From Halichondria panicea (taxonomy: Eukaryota; Porifera; Demospongiae; Suberitida; Halichondriidae), in assembly GCF_963675165.1 (NCBI RefSeq), contig NC_087381.1, positions 6,511,378 through 6,575,377 of the forward strand: a stretch of 64,000 nt of DNA, given 5' to 3'. Both the position numbers and the translations under genes were made by a program. Of this stretch, positions 24,741 to 37,585 are shown in pieces. Positions within the stretch are counted from its first letter, which is position 1. Each line of letters begins with the position of its first letter. A model generated the notes under the pieces. It did no database searches and was not told the DNA's origin. It saw nothing but the letters and a program-made list of their open reading frames with translations.

Positions 24741-24895
24741 AATCAGCTGAAAGATAAGAACTCGAGACTCACACGATGGAGCTTGTCTCTACATGCAGCC
24801 CTACAGATTTGAAGTAGTGCATCGAAAGGGAGTCAACAACAGTAATGCGGATGCACTGTCTCGTGCGGCAAACCCTATTTGACGCTGGAGAACGG

Positions 24896-26400
24896 TGGAG
24901 GAATGTGATGGACTAATGAGAAAAAAAACTTTTAATTTAAAAATTTTTTTTTTTAGTTTTTTTAAGTATGTACAGATGTAATGGAATGTACAGATCTAAT
25001 GGAATGTACAGATCTATATTTATAGACTCTATTTTTAGACTGTGGATCTCGGATAAGTCTGAGTCACATGTGTTTTTTGTCAGTTCTCTCAATTTATTGA
25101 TTTTATTAAAATGATCATGAGAGTTCCGATAGACACTTAAAATATAGGCCGTTGCTAGTCTAGCCTATCAGTCTTGTTACTGTGGTGACAAGTGTTACCG
25201 TTGTAACAGTGGTTACTAGTGTTACAGTTGTTACAGTGGTGACATAATTATATGTTACACTTAATTATGTGGAATGGAATGTAACCATAATAATTATTAA
25301 TGTCATTATATAGAGGTTCATGAATTGTGACTTTGTATACCAAGGTATAAGCCCATAAAACTATGGGACTCGCCTCAGGGCTCGCCCCAATTGTATCATG
25401 CAACATACATATTAGCATGTTGCATGCATTATGTTGACATGCATATTGTAACGTGCATATAGTCTACATGTTGAAACAAGAACAGAAAAAATAAAATAAA
25501 GTAGAGCCTGGGAACGAGGCTATAATTAATCTGAATGTCATCATAATTAATTATAGTAATAATACAAGCAGATTGAATATGTACACAAGCAAAGCTGAAA
25601 AGTATTAGAAAGTTGAATGTTTATATTGTTTCGACTTGTTTCATGTGTACCAAATTGCTGACTTGATCATAGCATCGTTTTTTCGTCTGAAGAAATAGGC
25701 TCAGCTTGCTTCGAAGATGTACATACATGTACCTAAGCCAGATCCATATAATCGTTTCATCAAAGGTGCTTCGAATATCATAGCTTTCCAAAAGAGCAAA
25801 CCAGATGTAGACAGTGTATCAATTAAGGCTAGGAGTTGAAAGCCTACGAGAAAAACACTGAGCTTGAAGCCATCATTGCACAGAGCTAGAGGGCCATGAA
25901 ACCATGGTCGACGGTCACATTCACATAAATGAACATTTAGGCTGTTAATTTCGACAAGGTGTTCCAAAGGTCCTGTTGCTAGTCTGGAGAGTTCTAGTAT
26001 CACATCCTTACAACTCTATCCATGAATTTTCCTACGTCGCCTTCTGTCAGGGGCTAATTCTTCTACTATGTATATCGCTTTTCTTCTTGATTTTGTCAAA
26101 CGTATTATTATTTGCATGTATGTATAATAGATACAAATCAACATAAATGATTGTAAGTTCCTTTCAACCTTTTATAGGCTACGACATTATATAATTATTG
26201 CAGTGCCACTCAGTGCATTGATCTTCGGTTAGCAATCCAAGCATTCGAGTGGGAGGGGGAAACAGGTATAGTATACACAGTCATGCATGAGGCATACTTA
26301 ATCAGTTAATTATCCTATTTTGCTACTACACACTATTATTATCTTTAGAGGTTTCAAACACTATAATGAACCAATGCATGTCACATTGTGGTGCATGCAT
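24896..26400. other. Non-coding stretch downstream of the retroelement
   Basis: A/T homopolymer runs at 24925-24965, a short TGTACAGATCTA repeat (24970-25015), a GTTACAGTGGTGAC-type minisatellite (25178-25255), and a segment (25395-25460) found again inverted at about 58420-58480. No gene supported. Confidence 0.5.
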
Positions 26401-26411
26401 TGTATGTGCAG

Positions 26412-26670
26412 GGTCAATCAACAAGGCTGGTGACACCCCACTCTCTCTAGCCTGTGCTAATGGCCACTTGGACACAGTCAAGTATCTTGTGAACCAGCAT
26501 CATTGTGATCCTAGAAGTATATGGCACATCAATTGCTGCATCACTTCATATATACATGCATGCAGGTACAGTCAACAAGGCTGGTGACACCCCACTCTCT
26601 CTGGCCTGTGCTAATGGCCACTTGGACACAGTCAAGTATCTTGTGAACCAGCTTCATTGTGATCCTAGAA
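26412..26670 (+). repeat. Twin 105-nt ankyrin exons
   Basis: Exons 26412-26516 and 26566-26670 are both 105 nt, differ at only a few positions and each encode one ankyrin repeat (GDTPLSLACANGHLDTVKYL). The short intron between them indicates a recent tandem exon duplication. Confidence 0.75.
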
Positions 26671-27437
26671 GTAAGTATGTTCATTTTCAGTTACAACGTC
26701 ATGAACATGCATGTACAATACATAGTATATAGGACTGTGTTCCAGATCCATCTACCAGCTTCCATCCACCACATCATTCCATGCAGGTCACCAGTACGGT
26801 CCGTGCATGTTACTACGCATGGATATGGACTGTGTGTATACCTGTGCTCAACACTGCATGTATTAGGAACATCAATTCATCACAAATCATCATGATTATA
26901 TGCCCACACATTCCAAAATGGATGTATAATAGGGATTGGTCATTACCCCACCAGTAAAATTGCGTGGTATATTGGCCGGGAAAACATGGAAAACTACCAG
27001 TACATGTGATTGATGTTGTAATGGATTGGAGTTATACTCTCGTCTGATTTCTTGTTTCCACGCTTTTTTGTGGTTTCCCTGGCCAATCCTAGCAATTTTT
27101 CACATTGCAAATGTTTTTCTAGTCGGATAATACTATAGTAATTACTGTATCCTATGGCGGAGTACACTAAATTTTAGTCCAATAATTCACACCTGCATGT
27201 ATTCAGGTTTCCTCTTGCTAGCAGTAAAGCATGAGCAAGATTCAACGGTGGAGTTTTTTTTGGCAGAATGTCATTGTGATCCGAATGTGACCGACAAAGA
27301 AGGCAAGACACCTCTCGATTTGGCCAACAACCCTAAGATCATAAAGCTCCTCTTGAAACACGGAGCCAAGGCTGCCAATGTCTACAAGGAACACAGCAAG
27401 CTCATTGGAAAGCTCTCCTCCGAGCGACCCCCACACC

Positions 27438-27618
27438 CACAGGGCCAAAAGAGTTCATTTACAGTAGTATACAACGTTCTACACTATCAACTTTCTTTGT
27501 AAACTATGAAGGAAACTATTGTAGATGAACTAAAATTCAACAACATTGTAAACTATGATGTACACTCGCAAGTACAAACATAGTTTACAAGCTGTAAACT
27601 ACCACTTCTGGCCCTGTG
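27438..27618. mobile_element. Short foldback insertion between ankyrin and Roc
   Basis: CACAGGGCCAAAAG...TTTACAG at the left pairs with CTGTAAACT...TTCTGGCCCTGTG at the right. The host frame reads SERPP-H before it and PLSVLIIGDGG after it. The inserted segment has stops in all the frames that would link them. No convincing target duplication. Confidence 0.55.
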
Positions 27619-29668
27619 ACCTTCCTCTGTCTGTGCTCATCATTGGTGATGGTGGTGTGGGGAAGAGCACTCTGTTGAAGTCCATTCTGAGTCCAAAAGG
27701 GTTCTGGTCTAAACTACAGAAGACGAGACCCGTAGATGGCGTCGATGCGAGGACAGTGGGGATCATACCATACGAAATACACACCAAAGAGTTTGGGAGA
27801 ATCATCTACTTTGATTTTGCTGGCCAAAAAGAGTTTTACACGAGCCACTGTGCCATCCTGGAGAATGCTGTTCAAACCTCACCACCCATCATTATCCTCT
27901 GTGCTAAGCTTGCAGAAAGTGAGCAGGCGATTATTGATTCCATGTATCGTTGGTTGACCCTCATCCAAAACCAGTGTACCAGTCTGAAAGGCAAAGCACA
28001 TGTGATAGTAGTTGGTAGCCATGCCGACCAGGTGAAGGAAATGGGAGAAGATCCACAAGCCAAAGAGAGCATATTTGCCCCCATTATCAAGCAATTCCCA
28101 AAGTTTGAGTTTAAAGAGTTCATTCCAATGGATTGTCACTTTGCTGATTCGAATGATAGGACAAAAGCAAGAAAACAGATTCAGAAAAGCTCCGCTGTTC
28201 TCCGCTCTCCAGAAACCATCAGCTTGAATGCTCACACCTTTTACATCTACCTTGCCGAAAGCTTCAAAGATGACCTTGCTTTGTCGTTGGGAAATGTATA
28301 TGAAAGAATTAAGAGCGATCTTAACGAGGATCTGTCAAAACGCACCCAAAATATTCTTTCTTTCATACCCAGCACCGTCCCTCACCTTGTAGAGATCTGT
28401 GACCAGCTGCATAAAAGAGGTCTCTTCTTGTTTCTCCGCAATGACAGCTTTCCAGAGAAGTCTTTCTTAGTGATTGACCAAGCAACGCTTCTGTCCAGAG
28501 TCACTGGGGCCGTGTTTGCTCCTGAAGGTTTCCGCCAACACTGCAAGCTAGCGTCAAGCACTGGAGTGGTGCCTTTGTCGAAATTCAAAAAAGAATTTAA
28601 TGGCTTTGACATATAGAGATGCTTATTGCCTACATGTCACATTTAGAGCTGTGTTTCGAAATTTTAGATGCATGAGCAAATTTTAGATTTCATTTCGAAG
28701 GAAATTGCTTCCAATGACAGATATGCTTCTGTTCCTGAGTCTGACACTCGATACCTCTTTTTTCCAGGGCTCATTCGAATCAAAACTCCAGAGCAAGTTT
28801 GGAAAAACGCTCAAAGTATCAAGTACCACTTTGGTTGGATACTTCAAACATCTCAAAGAACAGAGTTTTTCGATCCTCGCTGCCTTCAGGTCCTCATTCT
28901 GAGGATAGTGTTCACATTCCGCCTTGCCCCTGCCAGTAACATAATGCATGATGTCCCTTCCCTACAAAAATTTTGCTCTGTGTGGAAGAGTGGGATCTGC
29001 TGTTGCGACGATGATTGGATAACCGCACATCTCGAGCTTGCTGAAAATGGCCGATCTCTTGCTCTCAAAATGCGCACTGACACAGTTTGACCTGAAGGTC
29101 TGATTCTTCGCTCCAGAATTGCGAGCACAATCTGTGAGACTGTTGAATGTTTTGGCCGCAATGTGAATGTGATTGTATCGGTGATTGATCCAGATGAAGT
29201 TGTCAAGCATCCTCTGAAAAATCCCTCTAACCTCCCACTGGTCAACATCAAAGATATTGCAGCAGCTGTCTCCTCCAACAGAAGAATGATCAAATCAACA
29301 CAACAAATTGGCCTCACCTTCAAGCATCTCTTACAGTTTGAGCCGTACGCTGGCCTGGATCAAACCACCATACAGTGTATCCACAGTGACAAGAATGCCA
29401 AGAAAAATATAAAAATCTCCAGATCTTTCATTTCTCATTTTGCCAGCCAAATTACCGATTCAGATAGATAAAATCCAGATCAAATATCTCCGAAACAGTT
29501 CCATATTCAGAAAAATCCTGAGCCCTTCCATTATCAACATTCAGTCAGTCAGTCCCAGACAGGAGGTGGTCCAGGCTCTTGAGACGTGGAGGAGTGAGAC
29601 TGAGGGGACTTACAACTGTCTGAGGGAGACTCTACAAGTACAGCGTCTTCACTGGGAGAAACCCTCTG
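27619..29668 (+). other. Roc GTPase and COR-like region
   Basis: Open 27555-28616 for Roc and early COR; then a ~60-nt shifted segment, open again in the original frame 28668-29471 apart from one TGA. The end (about 29500-29668) carries EVVQALETWRSETEGTYNC, a motif seen at the end of related sponge Roc proteins. Donor GTGAGT at 29669. Confidence 0.65.
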
Positions 29669-29823
29669 GTGAGTGGAGTTTTATTAATAGCTAATGAATA
29701 ATTATTTTTAACTTGTTTACTTTACTAGTCCCTCTTCCCCTCGTGTACATACAGGACCTAGCTGGTGTGGCTCATAATGATATTGATCCCTCTGTGTTTA
29801 GTATCAGTGGTGATGAGCAAATG

Positions 29824-31117
29824 GTGAGTAGTCGTATGTTGCAGGATAAACAATTGCTTAAGCTGTATCTTTTTAGGCTCTAAGAAAGAACCATCTATTG
29901 TGAAATGTATAAAACTTTATTATAGCTAGTCTGATGCTTTGAGTGAAAGAAAAGCATTTTAACATAATTATGCAAGCGAGTGTACATAATGTTTCCTACC
30001 TATTCTATTATACATGCAACAATCACAGTAGAAGTGTGCAATTAAGAAACTATACATAATAATTTATTGCTTTCATTCTGGTATATACATGCAGTGTAGT
30101 TTACATTCAAGAGGATCACTAAAATTTAATTGTGAAATAATATGATATTATCCTATTGATACTGAAGATTATCACGAGTCTGTGCCAGTAACTGCACGAG
30201 TGCCTGCAAGGCACGAGTGACAGTTACTAGGCACGGACGAGTGATAATCATCAGTATCCATGGGATAATGCATTTATTGCTTGGCAACCAAAATGCAGGT
30301 TGAATCTGCGCATGCGCAACATGCGGTTGCTTTATCAACCAGAAGAATGCGTAGCAACAAAATTGAGTTATCCCAGTTGAAGACGAGTTTAAGAGAAAGA
30401 AAACAGCTAGAAAGACAAAGAAATAAGACTCTATAACACCAAGAGAGCTTGCAGAAGGCTACTTAAAGATTTTGTAGAGAACAGACAAGAAAAAAAGACA
30501 AGACAAACGTTGACAACCATCAACCCGTTTTGAAAATGGATAGTTCTGAAGGATAAACAGCATGTGCTTGCTTTCTATCATGCTCCAGTGTATCAGAAGA
30601 GGAAACATGCACCGCTATAACTGAAGAAAAGTGTGACAACCGTTTTTGAAGCCAAAACGACTTTATACAAGCCTGAACAGGCTTATATGGTGGTGCAGTA
30701 CACTTCTACATGTGCAATACTCCGCTCAAAGCACCCACTCCCAACACTGATACCTGTTTGATGCATTAAATATGAACACTGACAACCTCCTGACCCTCAG
30801 CTTCACTGCAAAAAAAGCACAGAAGTGATACAGAGCATCAGAAAACAAGAAAAGAGACTGATAAACATTGCAATGCATGATTATAAGTGTGTAAACTATG
30901 TTTTTCTTGTTCTCTCACTGCTGAAAACGTTTTATTCCAAATAAGAATCACTTCCTAGTGTGCAATAACAAGTGTGCAATAATACTTCCGGGTGTGCGAT
31001 ATGGAAAAATATCTGCACAGTCGGTGATGAGTCGCTTCCTGTGCAATTTGAATGTAAAACGCTGATGTCAGCACTTATTAAAAGCAATAATAATAAATAT
31101 TGTATTACTCTTCACAG
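29824..31117. other. Large intron with a foldback
   Basis: At 30149-30272, TTATCCTATTGATACTGAAG pairs with TCATCAGTATCCATGGGATAA, and AGTCTGTGCC with GGCACGGAC. The rest (30290-31060) is repetitive non-coding DNA. Imperfectly inverted TTTACATTCAA motifs at about 30100 and 31050 may mark one roughly 960-bp element. Confidence 0.45.
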
Positions 31118-31752
31118 GACCACCAGATACCCTCTACCCCTACCTTAGGTAGGACTTCAGAATAATTATTCAATTAGTATAATAGCATAATCACAATCCA
31201 TGTAGTGTGTATCAATAATATCAATATTTTGTTCTCAGCGTCAAGTGAACTCTCTATTGATATGAATCAGAAGTTAACGATTAGAGAACACTATGAGACT
31301 GTCTCCGTTGTAATGACGCCATCATAAGGTTGGGTTGACGGTGACTTTATTTGTTTCAATAACTGTAACACTGTTGTTCACTGATCACTCTTATAGATAA
31401 GAGGTCCCTGTCATCAGAAAGGCTCCAATACTCAGCAGCTCCAGTCCAGAGAGTAGGAGCTACATCAGCTAGTACTGGGGACAGTCAACTTCATACTAGA
31501 AGAGGTAAATTCACTGATGATCAGATAAAGCAACGTATAACCAGCAATGTATGTACTGTATAGCAGGTTATTTTTGTATGGTGGAAATTTTCGTATTGTT
31601 TTGTATTGTAGAGTATCATATCTATATACCCGGAATACGTTCAACATAACTATATCCTGAGCTGTAAACTAACTATTTTATTGGGCATTTCATACGAAAA
31701 TTTGCACCAACAAAATTAAGCTTTATACAGTATGCATAATTATTGCCATGTA

Positions 31753-32087
31753 TACCGTATAGCGGGTATATTTCGAGGGTATAAATGTTCGCGGTTTTCG
31801 CGGATTGAGCCTCTACCGCGAAAATTTATACCCACGAAAATTTATATCTTTATTGAATAGTAGGCGTGTTCAGTATTATTGACCACACCTATCGACAATA
31901 AGAGGTGCCTCACCGTTATAGGCTAGGCCTGGATTCGAGGCTAACGGTGTGGTGGTAACAGCTGCATGTTGATGTGCGCATGCGCCAAAAGGCTGGAACT
32001 CAGACCACGAAAATAAAATCCGCGAAATCCTTTGTAATGGTCCATCCGCGAAAATTTATACCCTCGAAATATACCCGCTATACGGTA
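31753..32087. mobile_element. MITE with TACCGTATAGCGGGTATATT ends
   Basis: TIRs of about 36 bp: left TACCGTATAGCGGGTATATT, right AATATACCCGCTATACGGTA. The 335-bp body is non-coding and has GCGCATGCGC. A second full copy lies inverted at 57871-58143. It sits in the intron before the Death exon. Confidence 0.85.
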
Positions 32088-32212
32088 GTAACTATATACT
32101 TTCAATTGTTGCCTTGAAACCATTGAGTCATGCAGCAATGGTTTTACACTCCTGTCCTGAATGTTAATAGTTTAGGTGGTATAGGTAAAACTGATTAATG
32201 TTCATTCTATAG

Positions 32213-32561
32213 AACCAGCTGCTAATCGAGTCACACTCCAAGATCTAGTGAGCAGATACAGTCTGACTGACGAGCAGCTCAACAATGAAATAGGGGACTT
32301 TGATATTCCTTACCTGGCCGAATATTTCGAAGGTGTAAAGATCTATGCAAATGCAATGGGACTAACTCCTGCTGAACAGGCCGATGTGAATAGGTTTTAC
32401 TGTTATGAAGGAACTCAAGTAGCCATGACTGATTCGAATGCTTGATTCTCTGGAAAAGACACGATCCTTTCGCAGCAACTTACAAAGCTTTACTGGATTT
32501 GTTACTGGGACTGAGAAAAGACAAGATAGCTGATGATATCTGTCAGCACTTAACTCAATAA
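32213..32561 (+). other. Death-like domain exon (one-base frameshift)
   Basis: First frame: SLTDEQLNNEIGDFDIPYLA, then LGLTP-like AMGLTPAEQADV. After about 32440 the next frame continues with LWKRHDPFAATYKALL and ends HLTQ-stop at 32559-32561. Helical spacing and the LW-K pattern match Death-superfamily domains of sponge adaptor proteins. Confidence 0.6.
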
Positions 32562-34055
32562 TGTCAATAATGTGAGTAACTATATCATGTATACATACCA
32601 TAATTATAATGTGCATGCATGTACGCTTGTTTGTTGGCCGGGTATATATACTAATATTGCATGGACATGTAGCATGTCCAATATTAGTATAAACCTGCAT
32701 AATGTATATGCATGAACTGTTGATAATTATAATTATTACTGATTGTCTCCATATTGTACAGGAGGTGTGAGGGGTGTGGTCACTGGCTCGGACTCATGAA
32801 CTGATTATATCACAAGCAAGCAAGTATATATATCTGTGTACAGGACAGACATGTAATCGTTTAGATATCAATATTATTGTTCATATATACCATGTCTATA
32901 ACTGCTATATAATTATTTAGTGAAATGGTATTATTAATAATCATTATGTATAGTCAAAAGTATATAAGCCTCGATGAGGCCGCGGGTGTAGCTATAGTAA
33001 AACCTCGCTGTTCATGAAAATATACGCCTAAAGTTCTTAAAGAAATATAGTGGGCGTATTTTTGCGAGGGTACGGTATAGCCAGCCTATATAATTCAAAT
33101 GTGAGTAATCACATTAATTTTTGAAAGGTAATTCTGAATGAATGCTTATTAAATTGAATACTCTTTATCAAAATCGATCTTAGGTCAGCAGAGGCAATAA
33201 AGAAACAAAGAAGCTTGTGCACTATTGCTATACTGAGACCTGAGACAGAACAAGAAAGTTTTCTCGTGATGCATATGGCTACAATGAAAATTGCAATAAT
33301 AACGGTATACCAGTATTACATCCGTCACTATAATTATACTCAGACTGTCATTCCATTGGTTGATTTGATGGACAAACCGGATGCTATCATTCCCAACGAG
33401 AACTTACGTAGTGGCCAATTGAATAGAGGAACAGATATAGTGACCATGGCAACATGCATGGACCCTATAGATGAAACCAGGAGTGCATGAAAAGTATGCA
33501 GCTCATATACAAACGTGTTGCTATCTCACTGTGTCATGCCACGTCATACTATACATGTGTGAAACGCCCACATCTCAAGTGGCTTAAAATAATAGAACAC
33601 ATAATCTATAGAATGGTTCTCCAATGCCAAAGTTCAGCAGCATGCGCTACAGTTTTATAGAACAAACATTAACTTGAAGACTCTAGATCTACGTCCAAGT
33701 GGAGAGTACACTTAATCACTACAGTTGTGGTTTACCACTGAATTGATCAATTACTTTCTCTAACAGTGTACATGTTGTATATAAAGTGGACTATATGCCA
33801 GCTTTAATTTATACCCGAAATCATTTGTACTGCTTTTTTTTTTTTTATTCTGCAAAATCATGGATACACTAGTAGCATATTATGCTAACCTAATGTGTGC
33901 CCTGTATATAGTACTTACAATACCTGTATATAGTACTTACAATACTATTGTAAGTACTATATATACAGTCTATATAAGTACTATAATATTGTCAATAGCG
34001 TGTACAAATTAAAAATAAAGACTAATATTATACTAATGCAAGTGACAGAGTACAT
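32562..34055. other. Non-coding stretch with palindromes
   Basis: Hairpins at 32649-32695 (TACTAATATTG ... CAATATTAGTA) and 33924-33966 (a near-perfect palindrome around ACAATACTATTGT); a partial element end at 32990-33080 (GCGAGGGTACGGTA). An open frame at 33215-33490 has no recognisable protein and is not called. Confidence 0.5.
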
Positions 34056-36640
34056 GTCTCTTAAATGACAAAATCGATGTACTTTCCTGCAGCTCCAGTG
34101 GTATAGTTCATTCCATATAGATTATTATTGGTTTTGGGAAAAAAGAGTTCGCATATGCATTTAATTGTCCTGCAAATTGGTCTAAGACTTTCAAACTGTA
34201 TATTTTTTGTGCTTCTTAAGATTGAGAGGGCATACTTTTCTTTCCAGTGGTGGATCAAGGAATTTCATTTATTACCTGGTAAAGGTATGATAGTTTCAGG
34301 TACAATCTTCTTGTGGAAAGGGACGGTAGGTCCACAGTGTCTAATATAGGGAGTATAGTCCCTATTCCAAAGTTTTGTGCACATTGTAAGGGCAAACTTT
34401 TGTACTTTTTCTATTTAATTTGTGAGAATTTGTTTTTTGGTGTGGATCCCAAACAGGGGCAGCATATTTCAGTTTAGATCTCACAAGTGAGATGTAGAGT
34501 TGTCTTAAGCATTCTAGTGACGAGTGCATGGCCATAGAACTATCGGTAAATTATACCAACCGGCTTGCAGGCATTTCTAAACAGTCCTTCTATGTCGGTT
34601 TTGACCATGAGAGGTCATGAGAGATCCACACGCCAATGTACTTGTAGTGGTCAACTTTAAGTAGGGGACGTCCACTGATATTGAGACACATGTTGGGAAG
34701 TGGTGGCTGAATTTTCTTGATATAGTCTACACTTGCTTTGGTTAAACAAGAGTACATTTGTTTCAGACTATGCTTGGAGTTGGTCAATATCTCCTTGCAA
34801 TTTTAGATAATCTTCAGGAGATTGAATAGGATGGTAAAGAAGAAGATCATCAGCATAGAGCAAGAGACTTCCTTCATTTTGATGTAGATCGATGTCATTT
34901 ATATAGGTTAGGAAAAGAAGAGGTCCCAGCACCGAACCCTGGAGAACTCCTGACACAACCTCGGAGATATTTGATGACTTTCCATTTATTGTGACATATT
35001 GTGATCTATTCCTGAGGTAGGTTGCTACCCAAGATACCAGATGGGGATCTAAATTCACAATATTGAGTGAGGAACCTTGTCAAATGCCTTTTTGAAATCA
35101 AAAAAGACTGCACATACACTCTGACCATCTTCAAGCAGTTTGTTCCAATTGTGCACTGCCGTAAGCAGCGCACCTGTGGTGGATTTTCCTTTAGTGAAAC
35201 CCCATTGTTTATTCGAGAGGAAAGATATAGCTATCTTTTAGATGTTCTAAGATTTTGCTATACATATGTTTTTCCAGGAGCTTTACAAGGATGGAGAGTA
35301 GCGATATAGGGTAAGGGATCAGGCTTGTCGTTTGATTTGGGTATTGGAGAGACATGAGCCAATTTCCAGTCGTATGGCAGTTCACAGTTTTTATCGATAG
35401 ATTGAATACTTGGGGTGATCGTTTCAGCAGTAGCCTTCAGCATTTTGGCGGAGATTCCGTCAGGACCATTTGCTTTTGTGGTGTCTAGATTTGATAACAG
35501 GTTGAATACTTCATCTTCTGTGCAGCGTAAGTTCTCAGGTAAGTCTCTAGTTGGTTGTTTAAAGGAATCTGGGTCAAGAGGAGGAAGTGAATGGTTGAAA
35601 TTTGCATAAAACTGTTTGTTAACGACCTGGGCCTTTTCTTCATCCTGTTCGATTTTGCGGCCATTAATTTACTACAAGACATGGGATAGAGCTATCTGAT
35701 TTTCTCAGGTATTTCAGAGCTGTCCAAAATTTGTTTGACTGAGGCTTGAGGGTGCTAAAGAAATCTTGTATACTCTGTCTGAGAGTGGTCACAACCTTAT
35801 TTCTGATTTGTTTGTAGGTTGCAAAATCAGAGGGTTTGTTGTATTTTCTGGCAAGTCTGTAGTAATAGTTTCTCTTTTTTATTATCTTCTTCGTTAGCCA
35901 AGGAAGATTCTTTCTGGTTGCGATTTCTGCTGTGGGAATACAGTTTCTCATATATAGTGGTCATGAATACATTCTTCCACTCTTTCCAGGATGACTCAAC
36001 AGAACTTGGGTGTATGAAGCTGGTAAGATCAAATGTAGCCAACATATATCTTGCTTTATCAAAGTCAGCATAACAATATCTCCATACTTTGTTTGTGTGC
36101 GTACGAGTGTGAGAGTTTGCACGAACTTTCACTTGTAGACTGATGCCAATATGATCAGAGTTGGCTAGTGGAGGCACCGTTTCACAGTACTTTAGAGTTC
36201 TTGGAGATGACATATAAGAACAAGGTCAATAAGGGTTGATGTGCCATCAGCTGCAATGCGTGTGGGTTGTTTCACCACCTGAGTTAGAGAGAAGCAGTCA
36301 GTAATATTTGCAAGGTGATTGCACAAAGAAGTAGTATATTTGCTGACAGAACATTCACATTAAAGTCACCTAGTAAAATAAGATTTGAAATTGAACAACT
36401 ATTTAGACTACTAAAACATGAAATAACTCATCAAAGGTTGATAAAAGTGAGGAAGGGGGCATATAAAAATACCAATACAAATACTTGACTTAAAGTTATG
36501 GAAACAAATATAATTTCTATAATCAGTAGTGATGATATCAAAAATATAGTTGTCTTTAATGAATAACATAACCCCCCCACCATGACGATCACGATCCAGC
36601 CTCACTATAGTGTTCTGTAGGAGCTCTGACTTTCATCCTC
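34056..36640 (-). mobile_element. Decayed APE-type LINE (non-LTR retrotransposon)
   Basis: Pieces on the minus strand in order: endonuclease (36605-36411 with DRHGGGVMLFI; 36213-35827 with NSDHIGI), a basic linker (35951-35664, NLPWLTKKIIKKRNYYYR), RT N-terminal part (35443-35258), RT motif A DFKKAFDKVPH (about 35100-35055), motif with GVLQGSVLGPLLFL and YADD (34846-34857), then thumb-like WISHDLSWS and a C-terminal tail to 34061. Several frame breaks; no poly-A tail or target duplication identified. Clade not assigned (CR1/L2-like layout). Confidence 0.8.
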
Positions 36641-37585
36641 ATATCAAAACATTGCAATGTAAAATGTCAAATTAAAATTGTTACCGCCCACTCAATATTT
36701 GGTGTCATAACTTGTCATATTTGTCATTTCCTCTTCATAATAAATAATAAAAGTACTGCAGTGTAATTAGCAAACAAGGTAGCATAGATTCAAGTTAGCA
36801 TCTGTACCTTTCTTCTGCAGACCAGATTATACTTTAATCTTGGTTCCTAACTCAAAATACAATGAAAAAGAGAATAAACTAAGTCTGTAATCAGGTGTCA
36901 AGTGTCACTGTTCGGACTTTCATCCAATCCATCAAGTCTACCAGCTATTTTCTCCATTCATAATTACTCTACTCATCATCATATCCAATATAATGTATGT
37001 TAACTATCTCTTGATGGATCGTCAGTGTCGGTAAATCCCACCAGGAGAGAGTTTCTCAGGGGCTTTCTTCAGTTCCTGGGCACTGTCTTTGCTTTGCCTT
37101 GCTTGTCTTGGAAACTTGACATCAGCTCTATGTTACAGTAGTATACCTTGGCTGTTACTTGGGCTGATCTGTCATCCTCAGAAGGTATACTGTAGTCTAG
37201 CTGGCACAATAAACTTTAGCTAGCTCTACTTACATGCACTTATGCAAAATTCCTTCCCACAAAAATTTATGATGTAAAGTTTGGGACAGTCCCTTTCCAG
37301 TCACTGCAATTCAATGGTAAAACTGTCATCACTGTTATATTTCAAACCTGAAAAACACTGTATGCAGCTCATGTAGAAACTGCATGTGAGGTATCATTGG
37401 AAAGAGTAATAGCTAGATTATACAATAGAGAGCAAACTAGAATTATTTCTAGGTAAAATTCCTTCTTTTTTAGTGTTTAAAGTACAAATTGTGTGTTTTT
37501 GTCTCACTTTTTACTGCATTTGTATACTTGTAGATTAAATGTTTGATGATAACTTTTACATATTTTTTACATTCATTTGACAAAA
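36641..37585. other. Non-coding stretch
   Basis: AT-rich sequence between the LINE and the helicase fragment. I see no coding sequence or clear repeat. Confidence 0.4.

Larger units (their letters stand above)
22675..24895 (+). mobile_element. Ty3/Gypsy-type retroelement, decayed, integrase before RT
   Basis: Order on the plus strand: integrase core (22705-23030, IAMDIVGPLPRS with first Asp, LTDQGSN with second), truncated after TTPYHP; integrase C-terminal segment with GPYEV (23105-23440); linker; reverse transcriptase (23560-24260, YLDD at 24094-24105); RNase H (24367-24740, LQTDASDRGIG) and a DALSRA tail (about 24850). Many stops and frame changes, including an AT insertion at about 23854. 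Usual Gypsy order is RT-RNase H-integrase; this order is that of Gmr1-like elements. No LTRs recognised. Confidence 0.75.
26412..32561 (+). pseudogene. Ankyrin-Roc-COR-Death (ROCO-type) protein, broken
   Basis: Exons: ankyrin 26412-26516, 26566-26670 and about 27207-27440; Roc GTPase about 27619-28300; COR-like region to about 29668; linker exons 29729-29823, 31118-31148, from 31239, and 31397-31504; Death-like exon 32213-32561. Roc shows P-loop GDGGVGKST, switch II DFAGQKEF and SHAD in the G4 position. ROCO proteins are signalling GTPases; ankyrin and Death domains suggest an innate-signalling adaptor (inference). Lesions: a foldback insertion between ankyrin and Roc (27438-27618), an extra TA at about 28612, a compensating shift near 28675, in-frame TGA 29088-29090, a frame change near 29465, and a one-base shift near 32440 in the Death exon. 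No start codon or 5' exons identified. Confidence 0.7.

Noticed and set aside
24896-25260. Possible 3' LTR of the Gypsy-type element
   Set aside because: No matching copy upstream of 22675 and no clear TG...CA ends, so an LTR cannot be supported.
25701-26003. Minus-strand open frame of 100 codons with CECDRRPWFHG and a hydrophobic stretch
   Set aside because: Faintly like an LRR C-cap or membrane segment, but no repeats, splice context or neighbours support it.
33215-33490. Plus-strand open frame of 91 codons
   Set aside because: No recognisable domain, in repeat-rich DNA; likely chance.
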